The notes beneath the pieces were generated by a model that was not told the origin of the DNA, ran no database searches, and worked only from the letters and a program-made list of their open reading frames with translations. Below are positions 9,901 to 20,870 of a stretch of DNA of 64,000 nt, in pieces (the first letter of the stretch is position 1; every line of letters begins with the position of its first letter). Location of the stretch: contig NC_052506.1 in NCBI RefSeq assembly GCF_014356525.2, positions 25,914,372 through 25,978,371 of the forward strand. The letters are read 5' to 3'. The translations under genes were made by a program, and so were the position numbers. Origin of the DNA: Nilaparvata lugens. Its lineage: Eukaryota > Arthropoda > Insecta > Hemiptera > Delphacidae.

Positions 9901-12900
9901 TGAAAAAATAACTGTAGTTTTTTGTAAAATGTGTTCCTTTTATCACCTATACAAATGAACTTGTAACTTTGTCATGATGATTTTAAAGCACATGCGCGTC
10001 ATCTGAAGGAAGCCAATGATACTTTGACTGTATGTTTTATATGGCCTTTGTTATTTGGCAACTATTCTTTGATAATAATTGTGCTACTGAACGAAAAAAG
10101 GTAATTGAATATATAAAGTACTCTTCTTGCTTGAAAGCAAGTTTCCTCACATTCATTTATCAGTCTTTTCAGTATAGATTTTGCTACAATTTTCAGAGTG
10201 AATTTACATTCTGTTCTTCAATTTTTCCTTCATTTTCTGTATCATGTGTTTTCACTAAATATTTTTCTGGTTTTGTTGCCCCCACAGCGCACAGTCTAGG
10301 ATTTTCTTTTAAATTGAACTAGGCTACTGTGCAATCAAAGCTATTTTACTCTATTCGTAATAGGTTCGTACTAAGGTGCGTACAGATACACGCGCCGCAA
10401 ACATGAGCAATTCACTTTTAATCAGCTAATTATATCTGTATTTTTACAGAAACGGTAAGATACAGATATAAAAAGCTTGGCATCAGCTGATTAAAAGTGA
10501 ATTGCTCATGTTCGCGGCGCGTAAATATGTACGCACCTTTAGGTTCAACTCTTCCAAGTAATTGTTGATTTGATAGCCAAGTAGTAATCATTTATTGCGA
10601 TTTAAAAAATGATCACTTTCCAATGATGATATACTAAGCACATGCGCGTCAGCTGAAGGAAACCAATGATACTTGGACTGTATGTTTTATGCGGTCTTTG
10701 TTATTTGGCAACCGCTCATTGATAATAACTGTGCTACTGATTGAAAGTGATTATTAATTTTATTGTTGAACGAGTGTAATCTGTATTAAATATTATATTT
10801 CTATAAGGTAACCTGAGGATGAAATTCGTTCAAATTGAAACTCATTACTTATTCAATGCAATTGATTTCTATTAGTGCAATCTTAGAAGATCAAGATCAA
10901 ATAATAGTAAGAAAACTCACTTTCTCATAATAATTCCAATTTGAATGCTACATATCTCTGCATATGATGAAAATGAATATACCACAATTAAATGAAAATA
11001 TATGATTCATTCTTAACATGCATCACCAACTGAAGCAGAGTATATACAGCTACTGAACTCTGAACATTATATTTTCTACTACAACTCAGAATGTGATATG
11101 ATATTGAGTAATCAGTAGGTATTGCCGAAAACTGCTACTTACCTAATTAGAGTTTTAACTGCAATTTCCATATTATTTCTTGTCCTTGCTTAAACTCTGT
11201 AGATTGAGTTCAACAAACTACTAATTCATTTGATAAAACATTGCAAAATGGAAAGAGAGACATTTTAATTCCCCAAATTTAGTTGAACAAATTTTGGACA
11301 AGGTCATTTTTCAGTTTGAAAATTTCCAATGATTTCTGCAATTCCACTCTTTAAGTATGGCTGAAATTGATTTTATAATTTTGAAATGAAATCTCTTGTA
11401 ATTTTCTCAAACATTGAACATTTCTCCAATCTTGATTTTTTTTTTCAAAACGGTGGCTTTCCTAGTGGAATACTATTCTGTTTTATTGGTTTTGATTGTT
11501 TTTTTATCGTGTTGATTTATTGTTTTGTTTGTGTGATTTCAGGTAACTGGTAAGTGCGGTTCCGTACAGGTGCGTTTGATCCCAGCACCCAGAGGAACGG
11601 GAATTGTCGGAGCGCCCGTCCCCAAGAAACTGTTGCAGATGGCTGGTATCGAGGATTGTTACACATCAGCCCGTGGCTCAACTGGAACCCTTGGAAACTT
11701 CGGTTAGTAGTGTCATTAAATAATATTGAACAGCAGCTTCATATCTACCCATTTACCATGCATTTCGAAAATATTTAAATCGAAATTTAATTTATATTTA
11801 ACATAACAGGAAAAGTAAGGCAAATCAAATGAAAATTTAATTTGAATACTGTAATTGAAAATCTCTCATGCCAAGTGCGTACAAATGTCGAGGAACGCAA
11901 GAGTGTGGATGGCTACTATGCCACTGCTCGCCTTCACTCCGCCCGTATAGATGTAGGCTGATACAGCTAGCCGCTTGGCAAGTTTCGAGAGTGGGGCGCT
12001 TAAACTACTTTCATGTAATTTTAGTTTTAGCCGTATCGCTCTGCATATGATGAAAATGAATATACCACAATTAAATGAAAACCTGTGATTCATTCTTAAC
12101 ATGCATCACCAACTGAAGCAGAGTATACAGCTAATGAAAATATTTGTTTTGTCGACAGGTTTTTTTTCTCAGAATATGACTTGATTGAATGATAGGCGTT
12201 GACTAGCTTCTCCTGTTTAACAGTTTGACAAGAGGAAGATAGGCTATCTGCATAGATTACTGTCAAAATCTATATATATACCACAATTTGATGAAAATCA
12301 TAGTATATCACTCTTGACATTCATCGTTAATTTGAAATGATCATGATATATGAAATCTATAAAGAACTAAAATTTCTCCTATGATTAGCCGACTTAATTT
12401 CAATTGAATACAACATTTCTCTGCATATGATGAAAATGAATATACCACAATTAAATGAAAATCTGTGATTCATTCTTAACATGCATCACCAACTGAAGCA
12501 GAGTTGCGGATCGCTTGAAACACTGTTTTGAAAATAATATTGTTCTTTTCAAATTATATTTTCAATGGTTTAATATTATATTTCCAAGCAGTTCAATTGT
12601 TGAACTCTTTAAACGCTCGTATTGAAAATCAATGAAATAAATTCATGGATAAGCTGTGTCAATATGAACAAACAATCGTAACTAAGAGTCTATTATAGTG
12701 TGCTGACTGATAAATTAATATTTTCTTGATGAGTAATGACTTTTCTGAATCATCAACTTCAAGATAATTGAAATATGATAATTTGTGTTGATCTTATGAA
12801 AATGATGAAATTTTAATTTATTGTTCGATTTGAATACTCGTCATTGCAGCCATTCAATCATTAACCTACAATCTATGATAATTATTTGCGTTGATTTTGT

Positions 12901-13094
12901 TATTTGAATTGTGTGATTTGAGTACTGTTTTGCTTGCAGCCAAGGCTACCTACGCGGCCATTGCCAAGACCTACGCCTACCTGACTCCGGACTTGTGGAA
13001 GGAATCTGTCCTCAAGAAGACTCCCTACTCTGAGTTCGCAGACTACCTGTTCAAGAACCATCGCCCCGTCCTGGCCGTCACTCAGGACAACTGA
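6905..13094 (+). CDS. RpS2: 40S ribosomal protein S2 (uS5), four coding exons
   Basis: Coding exons 6905-7144, 8033-8314, 11543-11702 and 12940-13094 join in frame with GT-AG introns to a 278-residue protein ending VLAVTQDN. RpS2 (bacterial S5 family) is a core protein of the small ribosomal subunit in the cytoplasm, near the mRNA entry site and important for decoding accuracy. Residues 1-45 are the Arg/Gly-rich tail typical of animals ([20 protein letters not shown]). Residues 85-165 hold the S5 N-terminal RNA-binding fold ([36 protein letters not shown]), and the rest is the S5 C-terminal fold ([19 protein letters not shown]). The start ATG in aaacATGG has a good context and lies 4 nt after an intron acceptor, so an upstream 5'-UTR exon exists but was not located. 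Codons are G+C-rich, unlike the introns, as expected of a highly expressed gene. The introns carry C/D snoRNA-like copies. No damage seen. Confidence 0.97.
7145..8032 (+). other. RpS2 intron between coding exons 1 and 2
   Basis: AT-rich intron from gtatgt to aatag. Apart from the small inverted-repeat element at 7782-7903, I see no feature in it. Confidence 0.8.
7782..7903. repeat. 122-bp MITE with TTA target duplication
   Basis: The ends tgcctcgtccacatgtttg and caacatgtggatgcggca are inverted repeats of about 20 bp. Each is flanked by TTA (7779-7781 and 7904-7906), as in PIF/Harbinger-type elements. A decayed relative of one end (cagtccacacgttggcc) is at about 8790-8806. Confidence 0.7.
8854..8940 (+). 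ncRNA. Box C/D snoRNA-like gene, family 1 copy 2
   Basis: Box C GTGATGA is at 8862-8868, box D CTGA at 8930-8933, with terminal stem gattggc/gccaatt. It lies in RpS2 intron 2. The body is nearly identical to the other family 1 copies, but a run of T replaces ata between the inner boxes. Confidence 0.78.
9243..9292 (+). pseudogene. Decayed snoRNA copy, family 1 (5' half only)
   Basis: Box C ATGATGA (9249-9255) and the next 35 nt match family 1, but the sequence diverges after tttccaccag. The second half, with box D and the closing stem, is missing. There is one change (cttttgcgg to ctttcgcgg). It is probably a dead copy. Confidence 0.7.
9471..9558 (+). ncRNA. Box C/D snoRNA-like gene, family 1 copy 3
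   Basis: Box C GTGATGA is at 9480-9486 and box D CTGA at 9546-9549. The terminal stem attttg/caaaat closes the element. In RpS2 intron 2. The stem differs in sequence from other copies but still pairs, which suggests selection on the fold. Confidence 0.78.
9698..9789 (+). ncRNA. Box C/D snoRNA-like gene, family 1 copy 4
   Basis: Box C ATGATGA is at 9710-9716 and box D CTGA at 9776-9779. The stem gataatttggc/gccaaatatc is the longest in the family. In RpS2 intron 2. One substitution in the 5' spacer (gttgttc to actgttc). Confidence 0.8.
9966..10096 (+). ncRNA. Long box C/D snoRNA-like gene, family 3 copy 1
   Basis: Box C ATGATGA is at 9974-9980. An internal CTGA (10003-10006, possible D') is preceded by the conserved stretch gcacatgcgcgtcat. 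ATGATA at 10016 may be C', and terminal box D CTGA is at 10087-10090. The closing stem is short (tttgt with acgaa, one G-U pair). At about 120 nt it is long for a C/D snoRNA. The same architecture recurs at 10611-10752. The target is unknown, and another kind of structured intronic RNA is possible. Confidence 0.55.
10373..10540. repeat. 168-bp MITE-like palindrome
   Basis: The left half (aaggtgcgtacagatacacg, then a stretch with gagcaattcacttttaatca) is repeated inverted in the right half, which ends gtacgcacctt. The arms are about 55 bp around a short AT-rich centre. It lies in RpS2 intron 2 between the two family 3 snoRNA copies. The target duplication is unclear, perhaps TA. Confidence 0.75.
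10611..10752 (+). ncRNA. Long box C/D snoRNA-like gene, family 3 copy 2
   Basis: Box C ATGATGA is at 10623-10629, internal CTGA at 10653-10656 after gcacatgcgcgtcag, and terminal CTGA at 10737-10740. The closing stem is strong: atcactttcca upstream pairs with ttgaaagtgat downstream. The interior is about 85% identical to 9966-10096. In RpS2 intron 2. Confidence 0.62.
10954..11041 (+). ncRNA. Box C/D snoRNA-like gene, family 2 copy 1
   Basis: Box C ATGATGA is at 10964-10970 and box D CTGA at 11030-11033. The terminal stem ctctgc/gcagag is identical in all three copies. The likely guide before box D is acatgcatcaccaa. In RpS2 intron 2. Target not determined. Confidence 0.8.
12038..12124 (+). 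ncRNA. Box C/D snoRNA-like gene, family 2 copy 2
   Basis: Box C ATGATGA is at 12047-12053 and box D CTGA at 12113-12116, with stem ctctgc/gcagag. Nearly identical to 10954-11041 and 12418-12504. In RpS2 intron 3. Confidence 0.8.
12270..12345 (+). pseudogene. Decayed snoRNA copy, family 2
   Basis: The stretch tataccacaatttgatgaaa and the following attcatcgttaatttgaa align with the family 2 body, but the box C, the box D CTGA and the closing stem are not preserved. Confidence 0.55.
12418..12504 (+). ncRNA. Box C/D snoRNA-like gene, family 2 copy 3
   Basis: Box C ATGATGA is at 12427-12433 and box D CTGA at 12493-12496, with stem ctctgc/gcagag. In RpS2 intron 3, about 290 nt after copy 2's end. 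Confidence 0.8.
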
Positions 13095-13114
13095 TTCACT
13101 TCTTAATCTGTCTT

Positions 13115-13120
13115 AATAAA
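13115..13120 (+). terminator. RpS2 polyadenylation signal
   Basis: AATAAA 21 nt after the TGA stop of RpS2. The 3' UTR is therefore very short, as usual for ribosomal protein mRNAs. Confidence 0.85.
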
Positions 13121-13436
13121 ATCTGACGACATCAATTCTGTGTTTTCACTTGAAACCCTCTAGTCATAGGTGTTGAAATAGAATGACTTCTTTATTTGTT
13201 GATGTGGCGAAGTTTGGACAGTAATGTCCACTCTACCACTTCTACAATGTTGTAGTTTGCTCTCAACCAGATGTTAGTTGGTAGTAGAGTAAAAGTGCCG
13301 ATTGATACTCCAAGTACACCTCCAACCGACAAACCTCTCAAACCTAAGTTGCCTTTAGTTAGATTCGCTTTTTGAAGTCAGTGTGACTGATAGGACGGTA
13401 GAATTTTCTGTTACTACCTCCTATAGTAGATTTCTG

Positions 13437-16400
13437 TGATTCAAAATTTATTCTAAAGTTGTTAATTACCTTTTTTGTTAGGGCAACTCTTGAATATAAA
13501 GAAATGAAAATCTAGGTACTTTTTTTTAATTTTACTTGAAAAATATCAATTAAAAAAAAGGTTACTTGGATTTTTATTTCTGGTTGTTAACATACAAAAG
13601 GAACCAATGTTGATCAGCTGCCTCAACGTGAATCGCACTGTAGTATTCTTGCATATATGGATATTAGTGAGTTCCTGAGGCCGGCTACTAACGATACTGC
13701 AGGCAAGTTGAGTACTCTTGTACAAACCTAATCTGAAAGAGTACAATATTCCTTAGCGATGATTCAAAACGCTTATTTAGAGCCGGCTGGGGCATACCGT
13801 ATGACCTTATAGGTCAATTTTATCATTCAAAAATCCTATGAAACATCTAATCTAATAAGGTTTATTTATGGGCTCAAATCGTTAAGGAATTGTACCCTTG
13901 AGTCGGCTACTAACGATACTACCATTTTCGAATTATTTCGAAAACTGCGTCCTACGGACATGACTATTGTATACTAAAAAGAAGTTTTATATTTTCATAT
14001 TATACTGGAATACAAACATGGTTATGAAGGAAAATCAACTAGAAATTTCTCAATTCCAGAAAAACAAATACACTTTCCATATACAAACAAATCATAATTG
14101 AAATTAATCATCTTCATACATTAAATTCAAATTGGAAACCTAATCAATCAGAATGATAAAAAATCGTTCCACTTGTACAATCAAAATAATAACTCAATTT
14201 GCAAAGAACAAAGAAGATGAGTATAATAAATTAAGGATGATCATCCTTCACGCTAATTGGTCATGCTATGTAGAGCTGAACCTGGACTACACTTGAAACT
14301 GTCAGTATTCCTCATGGCAAAACAGCAATGCTTCCCATTCAGCCAATGCTGCCAGTGTGAAGTGAATCGCACAGCAGTGGTGTGATCTTGGCCTTGACCT
14401 TAATCTGTCAGCAACCAAGCAGACCAAAATCCATCCTTCGATGCAATGCGAATGCGGCGACCGTGCCATTCTAATGGCTCTATTACTAATGCTGCTTCCG
14501 GCTATTTTTTCAATTAAACTTATGTAATCTATCACCAAAATAATCTATTGCTATTACTAATGAGGTCTTATTGCTATTTAATCAATTTCTAAGGTATTTT
14601 TTAGGTTGAGGGTAAACTTGGGACGTATGCGTGGATCGGTGAATGAGAGGCCACCAAATAAAATGAAGAAATAAAATTTATCAATAATTTGTATAATAAA
14701 TTACAATTAATTTTTTGTAGGTGATGAATGATAATTTATTTATAAATTTCCTAATAATAGGCTAATTAATTTGCACACTCTTGATAATATTACAGTATTG
14801 GCTAAAATCTATGAGATTGATGAAGCAATTGGCGAAAGAAATATTATAAGGTGTATCAAGGCAAAAAGAATAGAATGGCTGGGTCACGTGGTAAGAATGA
14901 GTGATGAAAGAGTGCCACAAAAGCTGCTTTTGATGAAAGGATGATGGGCACCCGAAAAAGAGGAAGGCCAAGAAGAAGATGGATCAGCGATGTGGTAGAA
15001 GATCTCCGTGTGCTAGGTGTGGCGAACTGGCGGCAGGGAGCACAAGAGCGGGATGTATGGAGGCGTCATGTAGAGGAGGCCAAGGTCCACCCAGGACTGT
15101 AGAGCCAGATAAAGTAAGTAATTGGCTAAAATCTAGATGTTGGATTTTGGGTATAAGATTTAAAAAATCTGTTTACTTTCTTTGACAGTTATATTTCAAT
15201 ACTTTGTATTATTTTTTCACTGTATTTTGAATGTGTAATGTTTTTTCATCCTTCTGAACATAAGCCTACATTGGTCTTCGATCCTTAATGGCTGTGAAAT
15301 TTTTTATTCTTTGTAACTTATTGCATGTATGCACACTCATATTTTTCTTCTATTCTATAGATCAGCATTTTGTACTTCATCACTTTTATATGTTACTGTA
15401 TCCTTAATTTTTTATTGTTATATGTTGCATAATATTTTTGCAATCTTTGATACGGTAATTTCTGGACATCTGAATATACTGTTCTCTACTCTCTCACCAT
15501 ATACAGTCACATTCTAATTATTCTATATACAGTAATAGTTCATTATTTTGAAATTCATTCTGAATTTCATGTATGCATATTAGCCCAATTTATTTGAATC
15601 TGATTCTATTCATGTGAATGTTTAAACATAATATATTTTCCTGAATAAAGTATTTTACGAATACATTACGCATCTTAATATATTTATAACATGTCCTATT
15701 ACATAAAAAAATTAAATATAAGTCCAATACAATATCAAGTACTACAATACAACTTAACTTTTAATGTAATATTTCTCTGCAAAATTGGTGTGTAACGTTG
15801 GAAGATTATTGAATAAATTAATATCATTTATCCTAATAAATTCCACGGTATTCGATTTTAGCTGTATACAATATGCACCACTTTTCACCATTTTTCTGAA
15901 TGCATACAGCATGAAATCAATTGAACTTGATAGTGAATCGACTTATTCGATCTCAAGCAAGGTCACTCGTCCAAATGGATTCCGATTGAAGTGTGAATAA
16001 TAAATTATTGGAACCTTTTTCGCGCGGGCAGGGAGGAAAGGAAACTAGCAATTCGTGTAAGTAATAGGATGCCGAAATTGGGTAATTGAAATTGGCCCTA
16101 GAGTGGTGGTGGAACTTTTGGGTGTTGTGGGACACACCCTCCGATGATCATCAGCTGTTCGATTGATGGATTGATGATCACATGCATAATCTGCGGCAAT
16201 TCGATCGCTGTATCCAATTGAGCTGTAAGCCAGGACGCCGCGAGTCGCTCTACCTTGAAGCTGGTGGCATTTCTCGGTCATTATCTACGATTGAAAAGAG
16301 TTGACTCATCCTTAAGGATAGTCAGTAATTTGTTAAACATCAACTAGACTAGACTGTTCATTGCTCTTTTCTCATTCGCTGTGAGTACTATCTAATTATT

Positions 16401-16589
16401 TGCAATTAATTTCATCAGGAATCAATAGTTTAATTTAGTCAGTTTATAAAGTGTAGTGTGATTGGTTCAATTATCAACTGGTGATTAAAATTATTTTAGT
16501 GAAAATTTATTGTGAATCACTTCTGTTGATAGCAAGAAGTATTATCAAATTTAAAGCTTCTATTATTAAGCATATAGTGTTTACATTTT
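13437..16589. repeat. Long direct repeat, left copy
   Basis: From tgattcaaaatttattc to gtgtttacatttt this segment matches 20871-24855 over almost its whole length, at high identity. It differs by indels. It lacks the 0.54 kb present at 21409-21948, it has one instead of three LINE-tail units, and it carries 0.34 kb of extra sequence at about 15991-16332. The part at 13905-13980 (cgaaaactgcgtcctacgga) is related to the foldback family at 43425-45600. Confidence 0.9.
14797..15120 (+). pseudogene. LINE reverse-transcriptase C-terminal tail, single unit
   Basis: The plus-strand frame reads AKRIEWLGHVVRMSDERVPQ, then after a one-base deletion GTRKRGRPRRRWISDVVEDL and NWRQGAQERDVWRRHVEEAK, ending at tag. 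This is the common C-terminal signature of insect endonuclease/reverse-transcriptase proteins of non-LTR elements. The same frameshift (aaaggatgatggg) is present in all copies in the window. Confidence 0.8.
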
Positions 16590-19500
16590 CTTATATTACT
16601 TTTTATTTCTTCCATTCTTCTCAAACCGTTTCCTTAATTAATCTCCACAAGTAGTCCACTTTATGTTGCCCATGCACGAATCCATAGTAGTCCTATCAGT
16701 AGCTCCAGTTTTAATCCATTCATTCAATCCATTTTGCCGGTCACATCGCTGATTGCCCTCTTGAAGCGAATGTGCCGCGGATGCACGCCGTCGGTCCGCT
16801 CCTGTCCTCCTCCTGGTCTCGGTCCGGTGTCTTCTTCGGGCGTTTGAACCGTGCATGCGGCCTCCATCGGCGCGCGCGGTTCCTCCGTTTCTTCCGCCTC
16901 CGGGCCTTGCGATGCATGTTTCTCTTTCTATCCTGTATGCTGTCCTCTCTGTCCTGATGCCGGTCGGGTGTCCTCGGGCGCTCCGTCTCCGGGCCTTGCG
17001 GTGGTCGCTCCTCTTGTCCGGTAGTCCGTCCTCTTGATCTCTATCTTGGGGTCTCAGTCTGCTTCGGTGGGGTACAATGATATGGGTGATAGATTCTGTG
17101 CGCGGGTGCATGGTGGCGGTCAAAACAGGTAGTATGGTGGCAGTCTCCTCCTGGCGGCTGTTTGTGTTCTCGGCGGTGATGAATTTCGGCGGGGGGGGAA
17201 CAGGAAACTTAATAGAGGCTGATGCTTGCGGCTGGCTTTAATTGCATGTTGGCGGCGGTTTTTGTGGTAGCTGTCTTGTATATCTGTTTTTCTAATATTT
17301 TCGGTTCTTCTAATAATGTTTTCGGTAAATCACTTCTGAATGTGGTGTATGACGTTGAAATATCCTGCTTTTCTTGGTTTGTTTCATTTGAGCTTGTGCT
17401 TGTTATATCGGGGGTATCATATAGTCCTGGTTTATTAGCTGTAGTTTTCTGTATATCTGGTGGCGGGTCGTTGGGTGCTGGGTTCCGGGTTTTTGTTGAT
17501 TCAATCCTATTGCATGTGCTAATGTATAATTTGTACTTACTTGTTGAGGTGGCGGTTTATAATTTCTGTTGTAAATGTTTGAGTGTGATTATTATGTGAG
17601 TTTAATCGATCACGGCCATCATAGTGATTCCTACGATTGCTCTGCTGGCATAGTGGTTGGTTGTACGATTTTGAAATTTTTCATTATTCCAATTACCATT
17701 TTGCCTGTGCTCATAGCGGCGTTCAAATTGAGGAGCAGATCGTAGCGATCATATGATACGGTTCATATTTTTGGCTGTTATGCGATTAAATTTTGAGTTA
17801 TGTTGATTTGATGCGTATCTCTGGTCTGAGCGGTGGTTTGATATTGCCATTGCAGACTGTATGCCATATAAATGATTTATCAGCTGCTTGCAATCAGTAA
17901 TGGGTTGTGTGGCGAGTGCCATTCTAACTTGATACGGTAGCTTCTTTAAAATAATACTTGCTAATGCCGATTCATTAATGGGCTCGCTCAATTGAGAATT
18001 TTAAACTGTAGGGCAGTGACGAAAGTGGTACATGCACCGTCTAAGTTAGGGTTGAAATCGCATGATATGATGTCCGCTAGCACGTCCAACTGTTTACTTC
18101 TGCTCCAATACTGTTCCAGGAAGACAGCTACAAACTCATCCAATGATGTAAATTCATGGACTCTACTCCGAAAGAACATCAGGGGTTCGCCAATCAATAA
18201 ACTAGTCAAACGAAGACGCCAAAAATCCAAGAGGTGGGTGTTAATGATTGAACTAGTTTTATCTGATCTATAATTCTTTAGGTTGGAGATAGCGGTCTGT
18301 ATTGTCAAAACGGCCTAATTCATTGAAACTGTGTAGTGAATCAAACGTTGCTATGGGAATAGGCTCTATATTCTCGTGCGGAAATTGATGTATTTGACTT
18401 TCAAGTTGTACCAACTTCTCTTGGGCCTGTTTCCAATGACTAGAAGCTTCTGTTCATTATCTACTACTTCGGCATTTAATTCAGATGAAAATAATTGCTG
18501 TTCTCCAACGGCTGTCTCCAATGAATTAAGTTGTACTTTGTTTTGATTTATATCAGAATTTAGGTGAGCTATTTGTGTAGATTACTATTCTGTTGTTTAT
18601 TTATGGAAATAAGTTGACTATTGTTCCTGTTTGTAGCTATTTCATGAATTTGTGAAGTGTTTGTGCTGGTAGGTTATCTATTCTTTCCGCAGTCTCCTTA
18701 CCCATTCTTACCGATGTATCCTTCAGTGATTCCCGCATTTCCTTCATTTCCGCCTTTAAGTTCTTCATTACTGTGGTCATTGTTTTTTCTAAACTATTAG
18801 AAAATGACTTGATCATCCCCTCTACTATAACCCTCCTTATTGCTTCTTGGGAGACATTTAACGGTTTATTACTGTTCACAGGATTCTTGGCGGTGATTGA
18901 AGATATCTGGGCGTTGGACTCCATCGCGCCCCCCTCAGCGTCGATCTCCGCTACTATCGCCGTCTGCAGTGTGTCTGCTACCTTACTTTGCGTGGACGAA
19001 AAGAGACTCATATTTTAAAAATGGATTAAGTGTCAAGTGTTTGTTAAAAAAGTGAAAGTTTTGGCCAACAAGGCATTAATAAGGACACAAATGAGGATAG
19101 GCCTATGGACATTACAAGCCAGGTAACCTATTTATTACTTAAGCTCTTATAATATAATAATACTATTCATTGATTTCTGACTAGCAGTTTAGGCCATAAA
19201 ATATAATAGCTCTCTCTATAAAATATATTTTCTACAATAATAATAATATAAAATTTTCTTTAAAACATATAATTTCTCTTTATTTAAAGCTATTGATTCC
19301 CCAAAAAGTAATACAAATTTCCCTTTCGCCAGTTTTACTCACAACTCGTATAAGTTATCTATAATTTTCAATATGGTTATTGACTAATTTCAAATAATTA
19401 TTCAATGAGCTTGGCTCTCATCATCAGTCCCACGTTGGTACGACATGTCTTTCTGTCACGTTATTCTTTATATTTAAATAACGATTAGCCTCCTGCTTGG

Positions 19501-20870
19501 CATCAGTCGGTAAAGCATGAGATTTGATATAATTAGGGCGTGTGTTTTCTAATAGTATTCAGTCTTAAAAAATCTTGATAGGCCTAGATATGGGCTTCTC
19601 CTATAACTCTTGTAATTCAATAAATAATAAATATATATAAAATGATACTTATACTATAGAGATGAGGAATAAAAAATAAATTGCACACCATGAAAATTTC
19701 ACACATATATTACACAAATAATGCAAAGATCAATCGAGGCAAAAAATATATATAGAGCGATAAAAAATATAATATAAAAATAGAACAATATTGAAATCAA
19801 TAAAAATATCACAGGCTAAACTTTATATTCTAGATTTGTGGCACGAATCATTACCATGTGCCTTTATCTTGAAATCATATGCATTCTTTTGCATGTAGCT
19901 GTGACATGTACTTGCTAATACTTGTCGGCTTGGATAATTCAATCAAAAATATGTGCTCTAAGATCAGCTTGATAAATTAGCCACTAATAATCCAAATATA
20001 TATATATATTAAAATCTCTAGTATTTAGTAGATTTATTGTATCGAATATATATTTTTATCTCAGGGTGCAAGATTCGGCACCTGACGGAATAGGTAGAGC
20101 CATTCATCTAGTGAATTAGAACTATGATAAATTATCGCAAATTGTATTGCAAAAAATTAAATATTATATGCATATGTTTGATAGCCTAGATTCGTACTTC
20201 TTTGATTAAATAGAAATTTCTAAAATATTGATCTATATATTTTCTTTCAATTAAATACCTTAATACTAATTTTTACTTGCGCAAGTATTACTCTTATTAA
20301 TTTCTTAATTTATAATAACCCTTTCGGCGAGCTAGCTTTGATCATCAGATTATTCGAAGCACTAGGGCGCCCATCACTAAATTCAAATTTAATCACTCAC
20401 GTGTCGAAAATCTTCTTGTAAGCCGCCGATGTCGATCCAACTCCATGCGGTCCGGGAATATGGTAGCCGGAATCGTCTCCTCCAAGGGGTTATAAATTTA
20501 ATTAAAATGAAAAATGACTTCTGCTTCACAATAGCATCACGAAGTCTTTTAAGAAATTAATAATTTACTTTAACTTTAATTTTTACAAAATTATTAATAA
20601 GGTACTTCGCTCTAAAATATTTGGGGTCCTCTTATGGTGGCATCTGGCTGGCGAGTGCTGGTTCTTCCTTCTCAAGTTTTACAGATCCTCTTTCCGACTT
20701 TCAAATTAGCATAAAATTTAAATATCTCAATCCTCCGCCATTAATTCAAATAGATCTTACAAAAATGCCAAAATATTGCTTAGATTATATGATTAATAAT
20801 TTCTTTGCATTCGAGCCATATCGATAACATAGATTACACAAATTTTTACACAAAATCTAGTACATTTATA
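16590..20870 (-). mobile_element. LTR-retrotransposon remnant between the two long repeats
   Basis: Holds a broken gag on the minus strand (16638-19011). At 19421-19440 the minus strand reads taccaacgtgggactgatga, which partly matches the tRNA-Lys primer-binding site used by many Ty3/gypsy elements (shared core ccaacgtggg). I see no reverse transcriptase or integrase and no clear LTR pair inside the segment. The stretch 19450-20870 is AT-rich non-coding sequence that may contain LTR or leader sequence. The element is truncated. Confidence 0.5.
16638..19011 (-). pseudogene. Gag-like polyprotein of a Ty3/gypsy-type retrotransposon, broken
   Basis: Three minus-strand frames follow one another. 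The first, 19011-18637, starts MSLFSSTQSKVAD and is followed by a helix/coiled-coil stretch (SFSNSLEKTMTTVMKNLKAE). The second, 18308-17988, has the gag matrix/capsid-like segment FRSRVHEFTSLDEFVAVFLE followed by QYWSRSKQLDVL. The third, 17991-17749, has LASIILKKLPYQVRMALAT, also typical of gag. A last frame, 17123-16638, is G+C-rich and very Arg-rich, possibly a nucleocapsid-like RNA-binding tail. Stops and frame changes separate the pieces, so no intact protein is encoded. The gag call rests on the overall pattern; clade is not certain. Confidence 0.6.

Larger units (their letters stand above)
11703..12939 (+). other. RpS2 intron 3, host of family 2 snoRNA copies
   Basis: From gttagt to gcttgcag. 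It holds two good snoRNA-like genes and one decayed copy. At about 11866-12000 there is a more G+C-rich patch resembling a small repeat. Otherwise AT-rich. Confidence 0.7.

Noticed and set aside
16772..17037. Plus-strand Arg/Leu/Phe-rich frames
   Set aside because: Antisense to the G+C-rich tail of the gag region; no independent support.
19487..19530. Possible tRNA gene (ggcatcagtcggtaaagcatgaga)
   Set aside because: Resembles the D-arm of tRNA-Lys only; no B box or acceptor stem follows.
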